A stretch of DNA of 64,000 nt from Morella rubra. Its lineage: Eukaryota > Streptophyta > Magnoliopsida > Fagales > Myricaceae. The stretch lies in the NCBI GenBank assembly GCA_003952965.2, contig CM025853.1, positions 10,673,161 to 10,737,160 on the forward strand, given 5' to 3'. Below are positions 44,080-56,004 of this stretch, piece after piece. Under the pieces are notes generated by a model. The model did no database searches and was not told where the DNA came from. It saw only the letters and a program-made list of their open reading frames with translations. How positions within the stretch are numbered: the first letter of the stretch is position 1; each line of letters starts with the position of its first letter. Made by a program: the position numbers and the translations under genes.

Positions 44080-44360
44080 GTCACTCCGGCACTCCCCAGC
44101 AGCTAGCACAGCCACGCCACTCTGGCACTCCCCAGCAGCCACACCAGCCATGCCCACGCCCACTCCGGCACTCCCCAAAGCCCCACTCCACAGCGACACC
44201 CAGCCACCCCCAGTGCACGACGCCTCCCCGAAGCCTCACTCCGCAGCCCCCAGCCGGCAGCCACAGCCCCACTCCACAGTGCCCTGCCACAGCCACAGCC
44301 CCACTCCGGCACTCCCCGAAGCCCCACTCCACAGCGACGCCCAGCCACCCCCATTTCTTC
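44080..44360. repeat. GC-rich direct repeats in hAT leader
   Basis: A ~50-bp block beginning ACTCCGGCACTCCCC, followed by CCCACTCCACAGCGAC and CCCAGCCACCCCC, occurs at about 44162 and again near 44303, a 141-bp period. A shorter related unit GGCACTCCCCAGCAGC is repeated at about 44088 and 44122. It encodes a Pro/His/Ser-rich frame on the plus strand, likely meaningless. Confidence 0.75.
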
Positions 44361-45174
44361 TCATTTTTTGTGAGAAATTTTTTGATGGCTCATGCGATAA
44401 GCTATAGATCCATGGCCTTTGCTTCGGTTGAGTGTAATGGAGAGGGTTTTGTATCTTGTTGAGCTACTGGTTGGATTTTATCTTATTGTTTCAAATTTGG
44501 TTAGATTGTGGTGTAATCGTGTACAACAGTGAGTGCTATGTTCATAGACTTGTAAGCAGGGGATTTATAAAATGAGTGTTATGTTAAATGTTAATGATCA
44601 TTGTATTATTGCAGTGTCCAAGTATGCTGAAAATTACGATCAGGAGGTGAGACCGTGAGGGCTTTAGTTTGGCAGTGAAGGAAAGCTTTGTAAATCTAGA
44701 TAATTCAACTCGGATTGATTAGAAATTTGGACTCCTTCGTGGGGATTATGTGTTCAAGTCCTCAAGTTAATTTTATAATCTGAATTCTGAAGTTCATTTT
44801 ATTGCTCTTTTTCGTCTAAGCCTTTATTTAGAAGCACTTGGCAAATAAGTTGAATTGGACCCTATTTTTCTTCTCAATGGAACTTTTTAAGGAGCATCCG
44901 GTTCTATTTGAATATGCTGAAACGAGAGTTAGTTCCTAAATCTTAATTTGAACACTTATTGTAATCTCTCTCCTTAAGCATACACAAAGCCTTGTATATG
45001 ATGTAATATGCACATACTGTTATGGTTCTTAACCCTTAAATTTTTTTTTTTTATGTCTTGTCTTCTTGTTTAGTTTTTTGAATATGATGTAATGGTTTTT
45101 TTTCACTTCAATATTTTATTGGCAGAGAGAGTTTCTCACAAAGCCTTGTATCACTATGTCTCGTTCTCGTAATT

Positions 45175-47724
45175 GTTCGGAACGTACTGTTGATGCTAGG
45201 GATTGAATTTAGAGGATGTGGATATGATGGTTGAGGAGGAAGATGTTGCAGAAATTTTCGCACCAAGTTCTGAACCACCTAAACCAAAAAGAAAGAATCA
45301 ATCTATGGTTTGGACTTCCTTTACAAAGAAGTATGTTGGTGACCCACCACGCCCAGGGCATTTTGCAACTATTGTGATGCTGATTATGCTGCGGATGGAA
45401 ATAGGAATGGAACGAAGAATTTGTTGGACCATCTTAGTAAATGTAAGAAAAACCCCAATCAGCTACATCCAAAACCAGACAAGAGGCAAAAAACTTTAGC
45501 ATATGAGAAAGGAGTTGAGGGTGATGAGAACCCTAATAATTTGTGATGGCCAAAAAATTTGACCATAATCATGCATAGCTCTTCGTCAAGCTTTGACAGA
45601 GTTTCTTATTGTTGATGAACTTTCAGGATTGTGGAGTTCCCAATTTAGAAAGTTTGTACGGATGCTAGAGTTTCAAGTCCCATCTTTTGCTAGGACTTGT
45701 ATGGACATTTTTAAGGATCAAAAAGCATGGTTGAAGTGTATGATGAGGGCTTGTGATAGTAGAGTTTGTCTCACCACTGATACTTGGACTTCGATTCAGA
45801 ATTTGAGCTATATGGTTGTCACTGCCCATTGGATTGACAGAGAGTGGAAATTGCAGAAAAGGGTGATTAGCTTTCGTTTGATTGATAATCACAAGGGAGA
45901 CACAATTGGGGCACAAGTGGAGGAGTGTTTACATGATTGGGGAATTGACAAGATTATGACCATTACAGTTGATAACGCGTCTTCAAATAATACAGCTATT
46001 GGTTACTTGAAGAGGCATCTACGAAGTAATGTGTTGAATGGTCTTTACATTCACATGAGATGTGCGGCGCATATTATGAATCTTGTAGTTGGTGATGGGT
46101 TGAAGATAAATGATGATGCAATTACAAGGGTTCGTGACGCAATTAGGTATGTATTTTTTTTTTCATTTCTTAGTACTATGCATAATTCGTTTATTAAAAA
46201 TTCGTTATTTCTTACAGTAGTTTTTTGTAAAATGCAATTAGGTATGTGTGGTCTTCTCCTGCAAGGCTTATCAAGTTTAATCAATGTGTTGAGAAGGAGA
46301 GGATCAAATGTGCTAAGAGTTTATGCCTTGATGTATCAACCCGTTGGAACTCTACTTATTTGATGTTGGATGTTGCTGAGAAGTATGAGTTTGCTTTTGA
46401 TAGAATGGAAAGTGATGATGTTGATTATCTTCCGCATTTTACTGAAGGTGAGTGTGGGAAGAGGAACTTGGGACCTCCAACAAAAGAGGACTGGACAAAA
46501 ATAAGGGTATTTTGCAAGTTTCTTGAACTCTTTTATGATGCTACGGTGCAATTTTCTGGTTCTTTATATGTTACTTCGAATTCCTACTTCCATGGACTTT
46601 ATGGGGTGCATTCTCATTTGTGTCGTTATTCACAAAGTACGGATAAAAGATTAAAAGACATGGCTGATATTATGATGCTTAAGTACCAAAAATATTGGGG
46701 AGGAATGAAAGGTTAAATTTGTTGATATTTATTGCAAATGTGATTGATCCACGGTCTAAGTTACAAGTAATGGGATAAATGGTAAGGTTAATGTATGGTG
46801 GAATAGAGGGAGAGAAGTTGGTGGCCAGTATAAGTGATTTGTTTCATGCATTGTTTGATGAATATGCATTAGGGTTACCTCAGGCTCAGGTGCATTCATC
46901 TACTAGTAGTGTGCCTTCTTCTCCTCCAGTGGTTGTGGGTTCTGGCAGCAAGCTAACTTTATTTGATGATTATTGGAGCACGGCTGTGTCGTTTGGAACA
47001 TATTCATCAAGTCCAGTGCAAACTCAGAAATTGATCGGTATTTGGCTGATCCACTTGTTGCTCTAGACAAGAATTTTGACGTATTGAAATGGTGGAAGGA
47101 TAATGATTTACGATATCCCGTCATTGCTAAGATTGCACGGGATGTATTGGCTATCCCTATCTCCACTGTGTCTTCAGAGTCCGCTTTTAGTACGGGGGGA
47201 CGTGTACTTGATCCATTTCGGAGTTCATTAACTCCAGCGACTGTGGAGGCACTCGTTTGCACCCAAGATTGGTTGAGGCATGCGGATGAAAAGGAACCAA
47301 TTAACTTCAAAGAAATTTGGATTGTATCGAGAGTTATGACATGGATTCCGGTAAATAAAATTTGTTTGTAATTTTAATTTCTATAATTATATTTATTTAT
47401 TTTTAACATTTATTGACATTTAAACTTGCAGAAATGCAAGTAATAGCACAGCAGCAAGCGAACTTGAGACATCAACCACTGGCAAGACTTAAAGAGAAAA
47501 CTCATTTGTAACATTCGCAATTTTTTTAGTTTGTTAATGTATTTGTTTATGTGTGTTTGATACATTTGTATTTTTAACTTATGTTGCTTAATTTTGTAAG
47601 ATATTTGCAACTAATTTATTATCTTATGTATCATATACAATCAAAATTATTTCCTTTTCACGTTAACTTTACATTCAATAATCATATTAGAAATAATACC
47701 AGCAATTTTTCCAACTTAAATAAG
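45175..47724 (+). pseudogene. hAT (BED-type) transposase, tandem copy A
   Basis: hAT transposases cut and paste their element. Copy A shows a BED-type zinc finger region (about 45305-45450), LTTDTWTSIQNLSYMVVTAH (first catalytic Asp, about 45775), ITVDNASSNN (second Asp, about 45965), HMRCAAHIMNLVV and DVSTRWNSTYLML, then the hAT dimerisation domain with IAKIARDVLAIPIS and SSESAFSTGGRV (about 47125-47200). A 95-bp GT-AG intron (46147-46241) splits DAI-RYVWSS. Small deletions shift the frame in the BED region and around LSGLW/VRMLEF, near 46510 and in the 46700-47000 region, with a stop after LQVMG. At least five breaks make it a pseudogene. The N-terminus MSRSRNCSERTVDAR at about 45157 is shared in part with copy B. 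Confidence 0.85.
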
Positions 47725-47750
47725 ACCATTGCTAGAACTTGTATGGAATC

Positions 47751-50336
47751 GTTCGGAACGTACTGTTGATGCTAGGGGATTGAATTTAGAGGATGTGGAT
47801 ATGATGGTTGAGGAGGAAGATGTTGCAGAAATTTCGCACCAAGTTCTGAACCACCTAAACCAAAAAGAAAGAATCAATCTATGGTTTGGACTTCCTTTAC
47901 AAAGAAGTATGTTGGTGACCCACCACGCCCTAGGGCATTTTGCAACTATTGTGATGCTGATTATGCTGCGGATGGAAATAGGAATGGAACGAAGAATTTG
48001 TTGGACCATCTTAGTAAATGTAAGAAAAACCCCAATCAGCTACATCCAAAACCAGACAAGAGGCAAAAAACTTTAGCATATGAGAAAGGAGTTGAGGGTG
48101 ATGAGAACCCTAATAATTTAGTGATGGCCAAAAAATTTGACCATAATCATGCATAGCTCTTCGTCAAGCTTTGACAGAGTTTCTTATTGTTGATGAACTC
48201 CCTTTCAGGATTGTGGAGTCTCCCCAATTTAGAAAGTTTGTACGGATGCTAGAGCCTAGATTTCAAGTCCCATCTCGCATGACTATTGCTAGGACTTGTA
48301 TGGACATTTTTAAGGATCAAAAAGCATGGTTGAAGTGTATGATGAGGGCTTGTGATAGTAGAGTTTGTCTCACCACTGATACTTGGACTTCGATTCAGAA
48401 TTTGAGCTATATGGTTGTCACTGCCCATTGGATTGACAGAGAGTGGAAATTGCAGAAAAGGGTGATTAGCTTTCGTTTGATTGATAATCACAAGGGAGAC
48501 ACAATTGGGGCACAAGTGGAGGAGTGTTTACATGATTGGGGAATTGACAAGATTATAACCATCACAGTTGATAACGCGTCTTCAAATAATACAGCTATTG
48601 GTTACTTGAAGAGGCATCTACGAAGTAATGTGTTGAATGGTCTTTACATTCACATGAGATGTGCGGCGCATATTATGAATCTGTAGTTGGTGATGGGTTG
48701 AAGATAAATGATGATGCAATTACAAGGGTTCGTGACGCAATTAGGTATGTATTTTTTTTTTGTCATTTCTTAGTACTATGCATAATTCGTTTATTAAAAA
48801 TTCGTTATTTCTTACAGTAGTTTTTTGTAAAATGCAATTAGGTATGTGTGGTCTTCTCCTGCAAGGCTTATCAAGTTTAATCAATGTGTTGAGAAGGAGA
48901 GGATCAAATGTGCTAAGAGTTTATGCCTTGATGTATCACCTCGTTGGAACTCTACTTATTTGATGTTGGATGTTGCTGAGAAGTATGAGTTTGCTTTTGA
49001 TAGAATGGAAAGTGATGATGTTGATTATCTTCCGCATTTTACTGAAGGTGAGTGTGGGAAGAGGAACTTGGGACCTCCAACAAAAGAGGACTGGACAAAA
49101 ATAAAGGTATTTGCAAGTTTCTTGAACTCTTTTATGATGCTACGGTGCAATTTTCTGGTTCTTTATATGTTACTTCGAATTCCTACTTGCATGGACTTTA
49201 TGGGGTGCATTCTCATTTGTGTCGTTATTCACAAAGTACGGATAAAAGATTAAAAGACATGGCTGATATTATGATGCTTAAGTACCAAAAATATTGGGGA
49301 AGGAATGAAAGGTTAAATTTGTTGATATTTATTGCAAATGTGATTGATCCACGGTCTAAGTTACAAGTAATGGGATAAATGGTAAGGTTAATGTATGGTG
49401 GAATAGAGGGAGAGAAGTTGGTGGCCAGTATAAGTGATTTGTTTCATGCATTGTTTGATGAATATGCATTAGGGTTACCTCAGGCTCAGGTGCATTCATC
49501 TACTAGTAGTGTGCCTTCTTCTCCTCCAGTGGTTGTGGGTTCTGGCAGCAAGCTAACTTTATTTGATGATTATTGGAGCACGGCTGTGTCGTTTGGAACA
49601 TATTCATCAAGTTCCAGTGCAAACTCAGAAATTGATCGGTATTTGGCTGATCCACTTGTTGCTCTAGACAAGAATTTTGACGTATTGAAATGGTGGAAGG
49701 ATAATGATTTACGATATCCCGTCATTGCTAAGATTGCACGGGATGTATTGGCTATCCCTATCTCCGCTGTGTCTTCAGAGTCCGCTTTTAGTACGGGGGG
49801 ACGTGTACTTGATCCATTTCGGAGTTCATTAACTCCAGCGACTGTGGAGGCACTCGTTTGCACCCAAGATTGGTTGAGGCATGCGGATGAAAAGGAACCA
49901 ATTAATATCAAAGAACTTTGGATTGTATCGAGAGTTATGACATGGATTCTGGTAAATAAAATTTTTTTGTAATTTTAATTTGCTATAATTATATTTATTT
50001 ATTTTTAACATTTATTGACATTTAAAGTTTTAAACATGCAGAAATAGCATGCAATAGCACAGCAGCAAGCGAACTTGGGACATCAACCACTGGCAAGACT
50101 TAAAGAGAAAACTCATTTGTAACATTCGCAAGTTTTTTAGTTTGTTAATGTATTTGTTTATGTGTGTTTGATACATTTGTATTTTTAACTTATGGTGCTT
50201 AATTTTGTAAGATATTTGCAACTAATTTATTATCTTATGTATCATATACAATCAAAATTATTTCCTTTTCACGTTAACTTTACCATTCAATAATCATATT
50301 AGAAATAATACCAGCAATTTTTCCAACTTAAATAAG
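47751..50336 (+). pseudogene. hAT (BED-type) transposase, tandem copy B
   Basis: Second copy of 45175-47724 in direct orientation, separated by about 26 bp and very similar by eye. The BED finger is complete here: SMVWTSFTKKYVGD then FCNYCDADYAADGNRN and DHLSKCKK (about 47878-48030). After a stop at about 48156 the body (48171-48686) holds ELPFRIVESPQFRKFVRMLE, PSRMTIARTCMDIF, LTTDTWTSIQNLS and ITVDNASSNN, with segments missing from copy A. The intron is 48745-48841. The C-terminal frame (49379-49972) is open through the dimerisation domain (AIPISAVSSESAFSTGGRV). Remaining breaks include a frame change at HIMNL, one near 49110 and the stop after LQVMG at 49376, which is shared with copy A and so predates the duplication. 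It starts at GTTCGGAACG, lacking copy A's first exon residues. Confidence 0.85.
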
Positions 50337-50979
50337 AATTGTGTGTCTTATAAAATATCACGTACTATTTATTTCTACATAATTGTTTGTTCCAATTCTA
50401 TATAATTTTGTAAGATATTTACAACTAATTTATTATCTTAAGACTCATATTCAATCAAAATTCATATTCAATCAAAATCAATAAATCATCCCTTTTTACG
50501 TAATAACATACAATTCAATAATCATTTAGAGGTAATTTTTTCCAGCTTAAATAGGAATTGTATGTCTTATAAAATATCACGTGCTACTTATTTATACATA
50601 ATTGCTTGTTCCCGATCCTATATAATTTTGTAAGATATTTGCAACTAATTGTCTCATGTTAGACTGGAATTGGATTATCGTGCTAGCATAATTGCCGATC
50701 CTATATCATGATGTGCTTAATTTCTTGTTTATATATCCTATATAACTATTAGAAAGTATATATTAACATAGAAATAATCATTCATTCGTAGGATTTCTAT
50801 TTACTTGCTTGGACTACATACCATTATATTGATGGATCGAAGAAGAGAAACGATCAGTGATTAACAACATCAATCTTATCTTCCCCAGTAAATAGATGTT
50901 ATATACTTATCTAGTGCAGGTTATATAGAAGAATAAAGAATTAGTAACATTTCCAGACAAATGAATTATGTATTTAAAT

Positions 50980-51420
50980 CTCTAAATGAATTCACATTTT
51001 TAAGTCTTTAAATGAATTCACATCTTTAAATTAATGAAGCAAACTATGGTAGGAGTTAAATGAATTCACATTTTTAAGTCTTTAAATAAATTCACATCTT
51101 TAAATTAATGAGCAAACTATGGTAAGAGTTAAATGAATTCATATTTTTAAGTCTTTAAATGAATTTACATTTTCAAATCTTTAAATGAATTCACATATTT
51201 AAATTAATGAGCAAACTATAGTAGGAGTAAATGAATTCACATTTTTAATTCTTTAAATCAATTCACATATTTAAATTAATGAGCAAACTATAGTAGTAGT
51301 TAAATGAATTTATATTTTTAAGTCTTTAAATGAATTTACATCTTTAAGTCTTTAAATGAATTCACATCTATAAGTCTTTAAATGAATTCACATCTTTAAA
51401 TTAATAAGCAAACTATGGTA
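50980..51420. repeat. AT-rich minisatellite in hAT 3' region
   Basis: Repeated units of TTAAATGAATTCACATTTTT plus AAGTCTTTAAATGAATTCAC and, in longer copies, TTAATGAGCAAACTATGGTA. The higher-order period is about 75-90 bp, four to five copies, with unequal unit loss in some copies. Confidence 0.85.
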
Positions 51421-51481
51421 AGAGGTCACAATTTTTTTTTAATCTAAAAATTAAAAAATGTGTGTTGAAAATGAAAAAAAA

Positions 51482-51673
51482 AAAAAAGGAAAAAAAATTG
51501 AAACCGGTCTGGACCACTTAAGGGGTCCAAACCGGACCGCTTAACAGAGACCGGACCGGACCGGACCACTTATAAGTGGTCCGGTCCCGTCCTTTATTTT
51601 AGTATGACCGAAAATCCGGTCCGACCGCATTCCGGTCCGAAAACCGGACCGGATTTCCGGTCCTACAGCCCTA
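51482..51673. repeat. GGACCGG subterminal motif cluster (hAT right end)
   Basis: The last ~190 bp contain many GGACCGG / CCGGTCC motifs, several as overlapping palindromes (GACCGGACCGGACCGGACC, ACTTATAAGT between CCGG blocks). The left end (43827-43885) has a sparser set. Likely transposase-binding region by analogy with other hAT elements. Confidence 0.7.
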
Positions 51674-51681
51674 GCATTTTC

Positions 51682-52015
51682 ATAGGCAAGAAACAAGGAT
51701 TTCATCTAAATATATTAAATCTAGACAAATGATTGAGATTAAATCTCTGCACATCCAATGTCATCAACCTGTCAATTAATAAAGAGAATCAGGTAACAAT
51801 CTAAATTAGACCGAGTTCTTCTTATTATTTATTAATCCACGTGGCAAAAGGCAAACTGCAAGATTTAAGTGGGGCTTTAATCCTATCCGTCCATCCGGGA
51901 TGGAATGCAGATCTGGGCCGAAGACCAATGTTGTATACCATTTAACCTCAATGCGGAAAATAAAAATCAAAACAAAAAAATTCGGAACAGAGACATTAGA
52001 GTGGGGGTGAAAGTG
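51682..52015. other. No gene seen
   Basis: Unique-looking flank between the hAT right target duplication and the MYB fragment. No coding or repeat structure recognised. Confidence 0.4.
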
Positions 52016-52264
52016 TTAGTACTCATATTCTTGCTTCTGATGTAGTCCTGAAGCAACAGATTTTTTGGCTTTCCTTTTTGACTTTCTGGTTCCCCGTTCT
52101 TTCTCCTCGAATTCTGCGTTCTTTTCGTGGCATTTCAGTGGTTCTTTATATATCGCATTTTCGGTTCTCCCGGGAATGCACTTAGCGATCTCCGCCCATC
52201 GGTTCCCAACCTTCTCATGACCCTCCACCAATATCCTCTTCTCCTCTTCACCCCAGCTATCCTT
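52016..52264 (-). pseudogene. R2R3-MYB third-exon fragment, MYB98/MYB118-type R3 repeat
   Basis: The minus-strand sequence starts after an AG acceptor (TTTCAG, 52270-52265) with KDSWGEEEKRILVEGHEKVG, NRWAEIAKCIPGRTENAI. This is the R3 repeat of MYB98-type plant transcription factors, with W and E residues in their usual places. The next block should read KNHWNATKRRQNSRRKNK. It is present one frame over: an insertion after NAI shifts the frame, and the Trp of NHWNA is TGA. The tail SKRKAKKSVASGLHQKQEYE is open. The R2 exon and activation region are not found upstream (52265-52490), so this is a detached, dead exon. Confidence 0.75.
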
Positions 52265-52491
52265 CTGAAACAAAGCCACCAACAAGAACAATGGCATTAA
52301 GCCGGCGTTGTATAAGAGACGCCAACGTGAACGGGCATATAAACGCCTGAAATTTTACGACGACGACAATGCGTGCATGGCTCGCAGACCCAAAATCACA
52401 TGGTGTTGAACACTAAACTAAAAGGAGGACGAAACGTCTAGGTGCAAACAAACGCCTCATCTAGGTTACGCATGTGAAATTACATATATAT

Positions 52492-53937
52492 GGGATCGAT
52501 TACTCTGCTTTGCGATATGGCGCCGAGGGTACTAAGCAATGGCTCAGATTTATTCTTTAAATTTTAATGGCTGAGATTTAGCCATGTTAATTAAAAAATT
52601 TTAACCCAAGCCCGACCCATTTACCCACCCACCCGCGAAGAAAGGCAAATGCCTATGAGAAAAAAAAAAAACCACAGATTTTCATCTTCCTCCTTGTCTT
52701 CCTCGCCAGAAAACCCAGATTTTCGTCTCTGCAGCTCCTCGCCAGATTTCGTCGCACAATTTCATTTGGGCAGCCTTGGGTTCGGTAATAAGCTGCTATT
52801 TCTGTGGATTTATTTATTTATTTACAAAGAGGGATTGTTATGCTGTCATGGTAGGAAAACAACTGTTTGTCTTAATTTCAAGAACTATTTCCATTAAAAT
52901 ATTCTAATTACTAGAACATAGATGGCATTAAATTCCTGAAAAGCTCGCTTGTAAATTCGTTGTGGTTGTAGTTGCTGTGTGGGTGATTTGATGATTTTGA
53001 TTTGTGTGGTTGCTTGTAAATTTGTTTACAATCAAAGGCTTGGAGGCTGTTGAGTTTGCAGTTTGAAAGAATTTTACCGAAAGGTTGTTGCTCGTAAGCA
53101 TCTTTTGTGGTCTCTCTTTAGAATTTAGTGTTGAATACCTTGAGCTCAGTATAATTGGTGAAGAAGATGGTTGGAACCAGTGAAGTAATCTCTTTTGAAG
53201 CCCTTGTTGCCAAAAATTGATCCAAATTCTTCAATTGATATATTATTTTTTAATTAAGGCCCACATGTTTAATGCTCTTATTAGTCATTAAGCCTATAAT
53301 CACGGCAAAAGGAGTGCATGGCTATAAAAAAATTATAGCTTGATTTAAGTTTTCAAAAACGGATGAAAAGGTTAATGAAATTAATGAGTCTACATGTTTA
53401 TAAGGCCGGCTGTTGTTTGAAGAAAATGTCTGCCCACGAAATTAATGAGTCTACATGGTTACATGGTCACTAACAGTAAGACTATAACCACCGCGGCCAC
53501 TTATTGTGAGGCCTGCCGTTGTTTGAAAAAAATGACGAACCATGCCAGTCCATGGTTATAATAATTAAGATAGAAATTAATAAATAATATCAATGCAGTA
53601 TTGCTTATATTTGCTTTTGGAATTAAATTCTACAAGTGGAAAGCAAGGCGAGGAACACAGTTACACAGCTAACTTACATATCAGGTGAGACGAAAATGAG
53701 GGTTTTCTGGCGAGGAAGATAAGGAGGAAGACGAAAATCTGGGTTTTTTTTTTTTCTCATAAGCATTTGTCTTTCTACGCGGGTGGGTCACAGCTGAATG
53801 GGTGGGTAAATGGGTAGGATTTAGGTTAAAAAGTTTAATTGACATGGCTAAATCTCAGCCATTAAAGTTTAAAGAATAAATCTGAGCCATTGCTTAGTAC
53901 TCTCGGCACTATATCGCAAAGCTTAGTAACCGATCCC
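52492..53937. mobile_element. Inverted-repeat element, ~1.45 kb
   Basis: GGGATCGATTACTCTGCTTT at the left matches GGGATCGGTTACTAAGCTTT (reverse complement) at the right. The inverted repeats extend about 230-240 bp, including GCAATGGCTCAGATTTATTC, GGCTGAGATTTAGCCATG, CATTTACCCACCC and CTTCCTCGCCAGAAAACCC. The ~950-bp interior has no recognisable protein. No target duplication is evident. Superfamily probably Mutator-like by its long TIRs, but unproven. Confidence 0.75.
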
Positions 53938-54399
53938 AGTTTTCAGTTCTTATATACTCATAAAATTTCTTAGATACCACACACTACAAGAGAAGCGAGC
54001 CTCCACCACGCTTTATTTTTTGCACGTCAGTAAAGTGAGCCCATTGTCTACGACTACAGAATATTCGTCAACTCTAAAGAAGAAAATCTCAACCCCAAAT
54101 CAACCACGTGCTTTCCCGTAGGCAAATCTCTGAAATGCTTTTTACTGTTGCTACCACCGAGTTTAGCGACACATATCCACAATTCGTCGACAAGAGTGGT
54201 GGTCGTCAAACTGAATTTGGCCAGTCACCATTCCCTACCGTATGATTCGTCAAGAGCACTCGTAATACCGGCGGTGAAGGTCGTCGCCTTTGTCTTTCTG
54301 GCTAGAAATTAACGACGACGAGTTCATCTCTGTTGGTGAAGGTCTCCTGCCGACGTGCTGGGTTCTGGGTTCGTCAAGAAAGCTGGTAGCAGCGAGCTC

Positions 54400-55728
54400 G
54401 TGGTTGTTGCCCATCAGGTGTAATTTCTCTGTTCTCTGTTGCCCATCTTTCCCCAAAATTGTTAGAATCGTTCTGCTTTGGAAGTCCTTTTATAAGGATT
54501 GATTCTTTACTAAAGTGAGTTCGGCTATCACTTCCATCTATTTCTGATTCTGACCGATTCCTTCTTTCTTTCTGAGCCCAGCCACATTTCCATTTGGTTA
54601 TGCTATGCGGTAGTAATGTTTCGGGGGCAGGCCATAGACCTGGTGTTTGTGATTTCCATTTGGTGTTTGTGATTTTTCCATAAAAAGGGAACACGAGAGA
54701 GAAGTTGGAATTGCTTCTGTTTGCAAAGTGTTTGTGATATTTACACAAAGAAATAACAGGAGAAAGAGGTTGGATAGCTTCTCGAATCCCACGGGTGATA
54801 ACTAAATGCAGGTCAACAAGACTCTCTGTTTGCAAAGTGTTTGGCCTTACTGTTCATGCTTTCCCAATCCCACTCACTGATAACTAAATGCAGATTGCCG
54901 AATGATTTACTTGGGTAAATAAAGTAGGGAACAATGTATTGCCCACAAGCAGGATCTGTTCATCAAGAATTCGCTGCAATAACGTCTCGCATCTGACCAT
55001 AAGTGCTACTGCATAATTCAATTTCTCAAAAAACTTCACGTAGAGCATATATATATTTGGGTAATAGAAATTACTGGCCTCTTTTTGGACAAAATTTCAG
55101 ATATATATATCTTTAAGTTTTCGATAGAAAAGTTGCTAGAATTTTTGGGCCATTACCATCTGCCATTACCCGAGATGAACCTAAGAACACTTGTCTAGAG
55201 CCAAGAGGAGTTAAAAATTATTTTGGGAGGTTGGAAGGGAGTTTGGGGGTACCCCTCTTGAAAAAAATTTCTCTATTGTTAGCGGATCAGTATTCTGGTT
55301 GTTGATTAATTGCTTTGTTACTAGTTGTGACTGAAATTGTTACTTTGTTGCCGGAGGCAGCATTTGATGATTGGTACTAAAGAACTCATATTTACTCTAT
55401 CTTCTAACATGCTTTTCAGTTCATAGTTTATCTCGAAAATAAACAAATGACGACTTTGAATGGAACAGCAGCCTTGCTCTGCTCTTTCGTGGTTCCTAGT
55501 TCACCATTATTTGAATGGACTTTGAATGGAACATCAACCCATATCTACTCTGTCTCCTACCATTAGACTCTGTATTTACTTGGAGGAAATCATAAAACTC
55601 TAGCTGCCTTTTTTTTGCAATAAGAAAAATCAATTGAAGTATATGAGTATTCTAGCTATAGTACGCCGTAGCATTTATAGAACATAAACAAGACTGGTCT
55701 TTTCTTTTTCTCCCTTTTTAATATACAG
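54400..55728. other. CACTA interior without recognisable gene
   Basis: No domain found. The minus-strand frame 54835-54374 is open but unrecognised. The repeated TTTGCAAAGTGTTTG motifs (about 54718 and 54828) and duplicated GATAACTAAATGCAG (54796 and 54879) show small local duplications. Confidence 0.4.
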
Positions 55729-56004
55729 ATGGTATATTTTGAGCCCAACATTTACATGTTTACCTTCAAGCACAGTTATACAAGGCGCAAGGACTATGTC
55801 CCAGCCAAAAGTGTGGGGATGCATGCATTATTATTAGACAAATTTAATAAGCCTGATGCTGAGGAATGGAGGAAATCTGATGCTATTGTGTTTCCTGACT
55901 TGATGGCAGCGAAACATTGGCTTACTTCAGAAAAGTCAAGTTGCCGACTACCTCCTTTCTCTTCTATTCATGACATTTCGTGTATTTTATTAGCTCAATC
56001 ATAA
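55729..56004 (+). pseudogene. Probable captured exon of a HAD-superfamily hydrolase
   Basis: The ATG follows immediately after a good acceptor (TATACAG). The frame contains RKDYVPAKSVGMHALLLDKF then PDAEEWRKSDAIVFPDLMAA and KHWLTSEK. This is like the motif-IV region and C-terminus of plant HAD-like hydrolases, in which GDDxxKDYxGAxxxGM precedes LLLDR. HAD enzymes are mostly phosphatases. The nucleophile DxD and the rest of the core are not seen nearby, so it is a single exon-sized fragment inside a CACTA element, consistent with gene capture. Family assignment is from memory of motif wording and is uncertain. Confidence 0.45.

Larger units (their letters stand above)
43827..51673 (+). mobile_element. 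hAT element with 8-bp TSD and tandemly duplicated transposase (7.8 kb)
   Basis: GCATTTTC flanks the unit exactly (43819-43826 and 51674-51681), an 8-bp target duplication diagnostic of hAT. The ends TAGGGGTGCACAG and, in reverse complement, TAGGGCTGTAGGA share TAGGG-TG. Subterminal zones on both sides are rich in GGACCGG/CCGGTCC motifs, presumably transposase sites. Inside lie a repetitive GC-rich leader (44080-44360), two tandem transposase gene copies (45175-47724 and 47751-50336) and an AT minisatellite (about 50980-51420). Both transposase copies carry breaks, so autonomy is doubtful, but the clean TSD and similar copies point to a fairly recent insertion. Confidence 0.9.

Noticed and set aside
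43881-44462. 193-codon Pro/His/Ser-rich open frame.
   Set aside because: It is produced by GC-rich direct repeats in the hAT leader, lacks a domain and is matched by equally long frames on the other strand.
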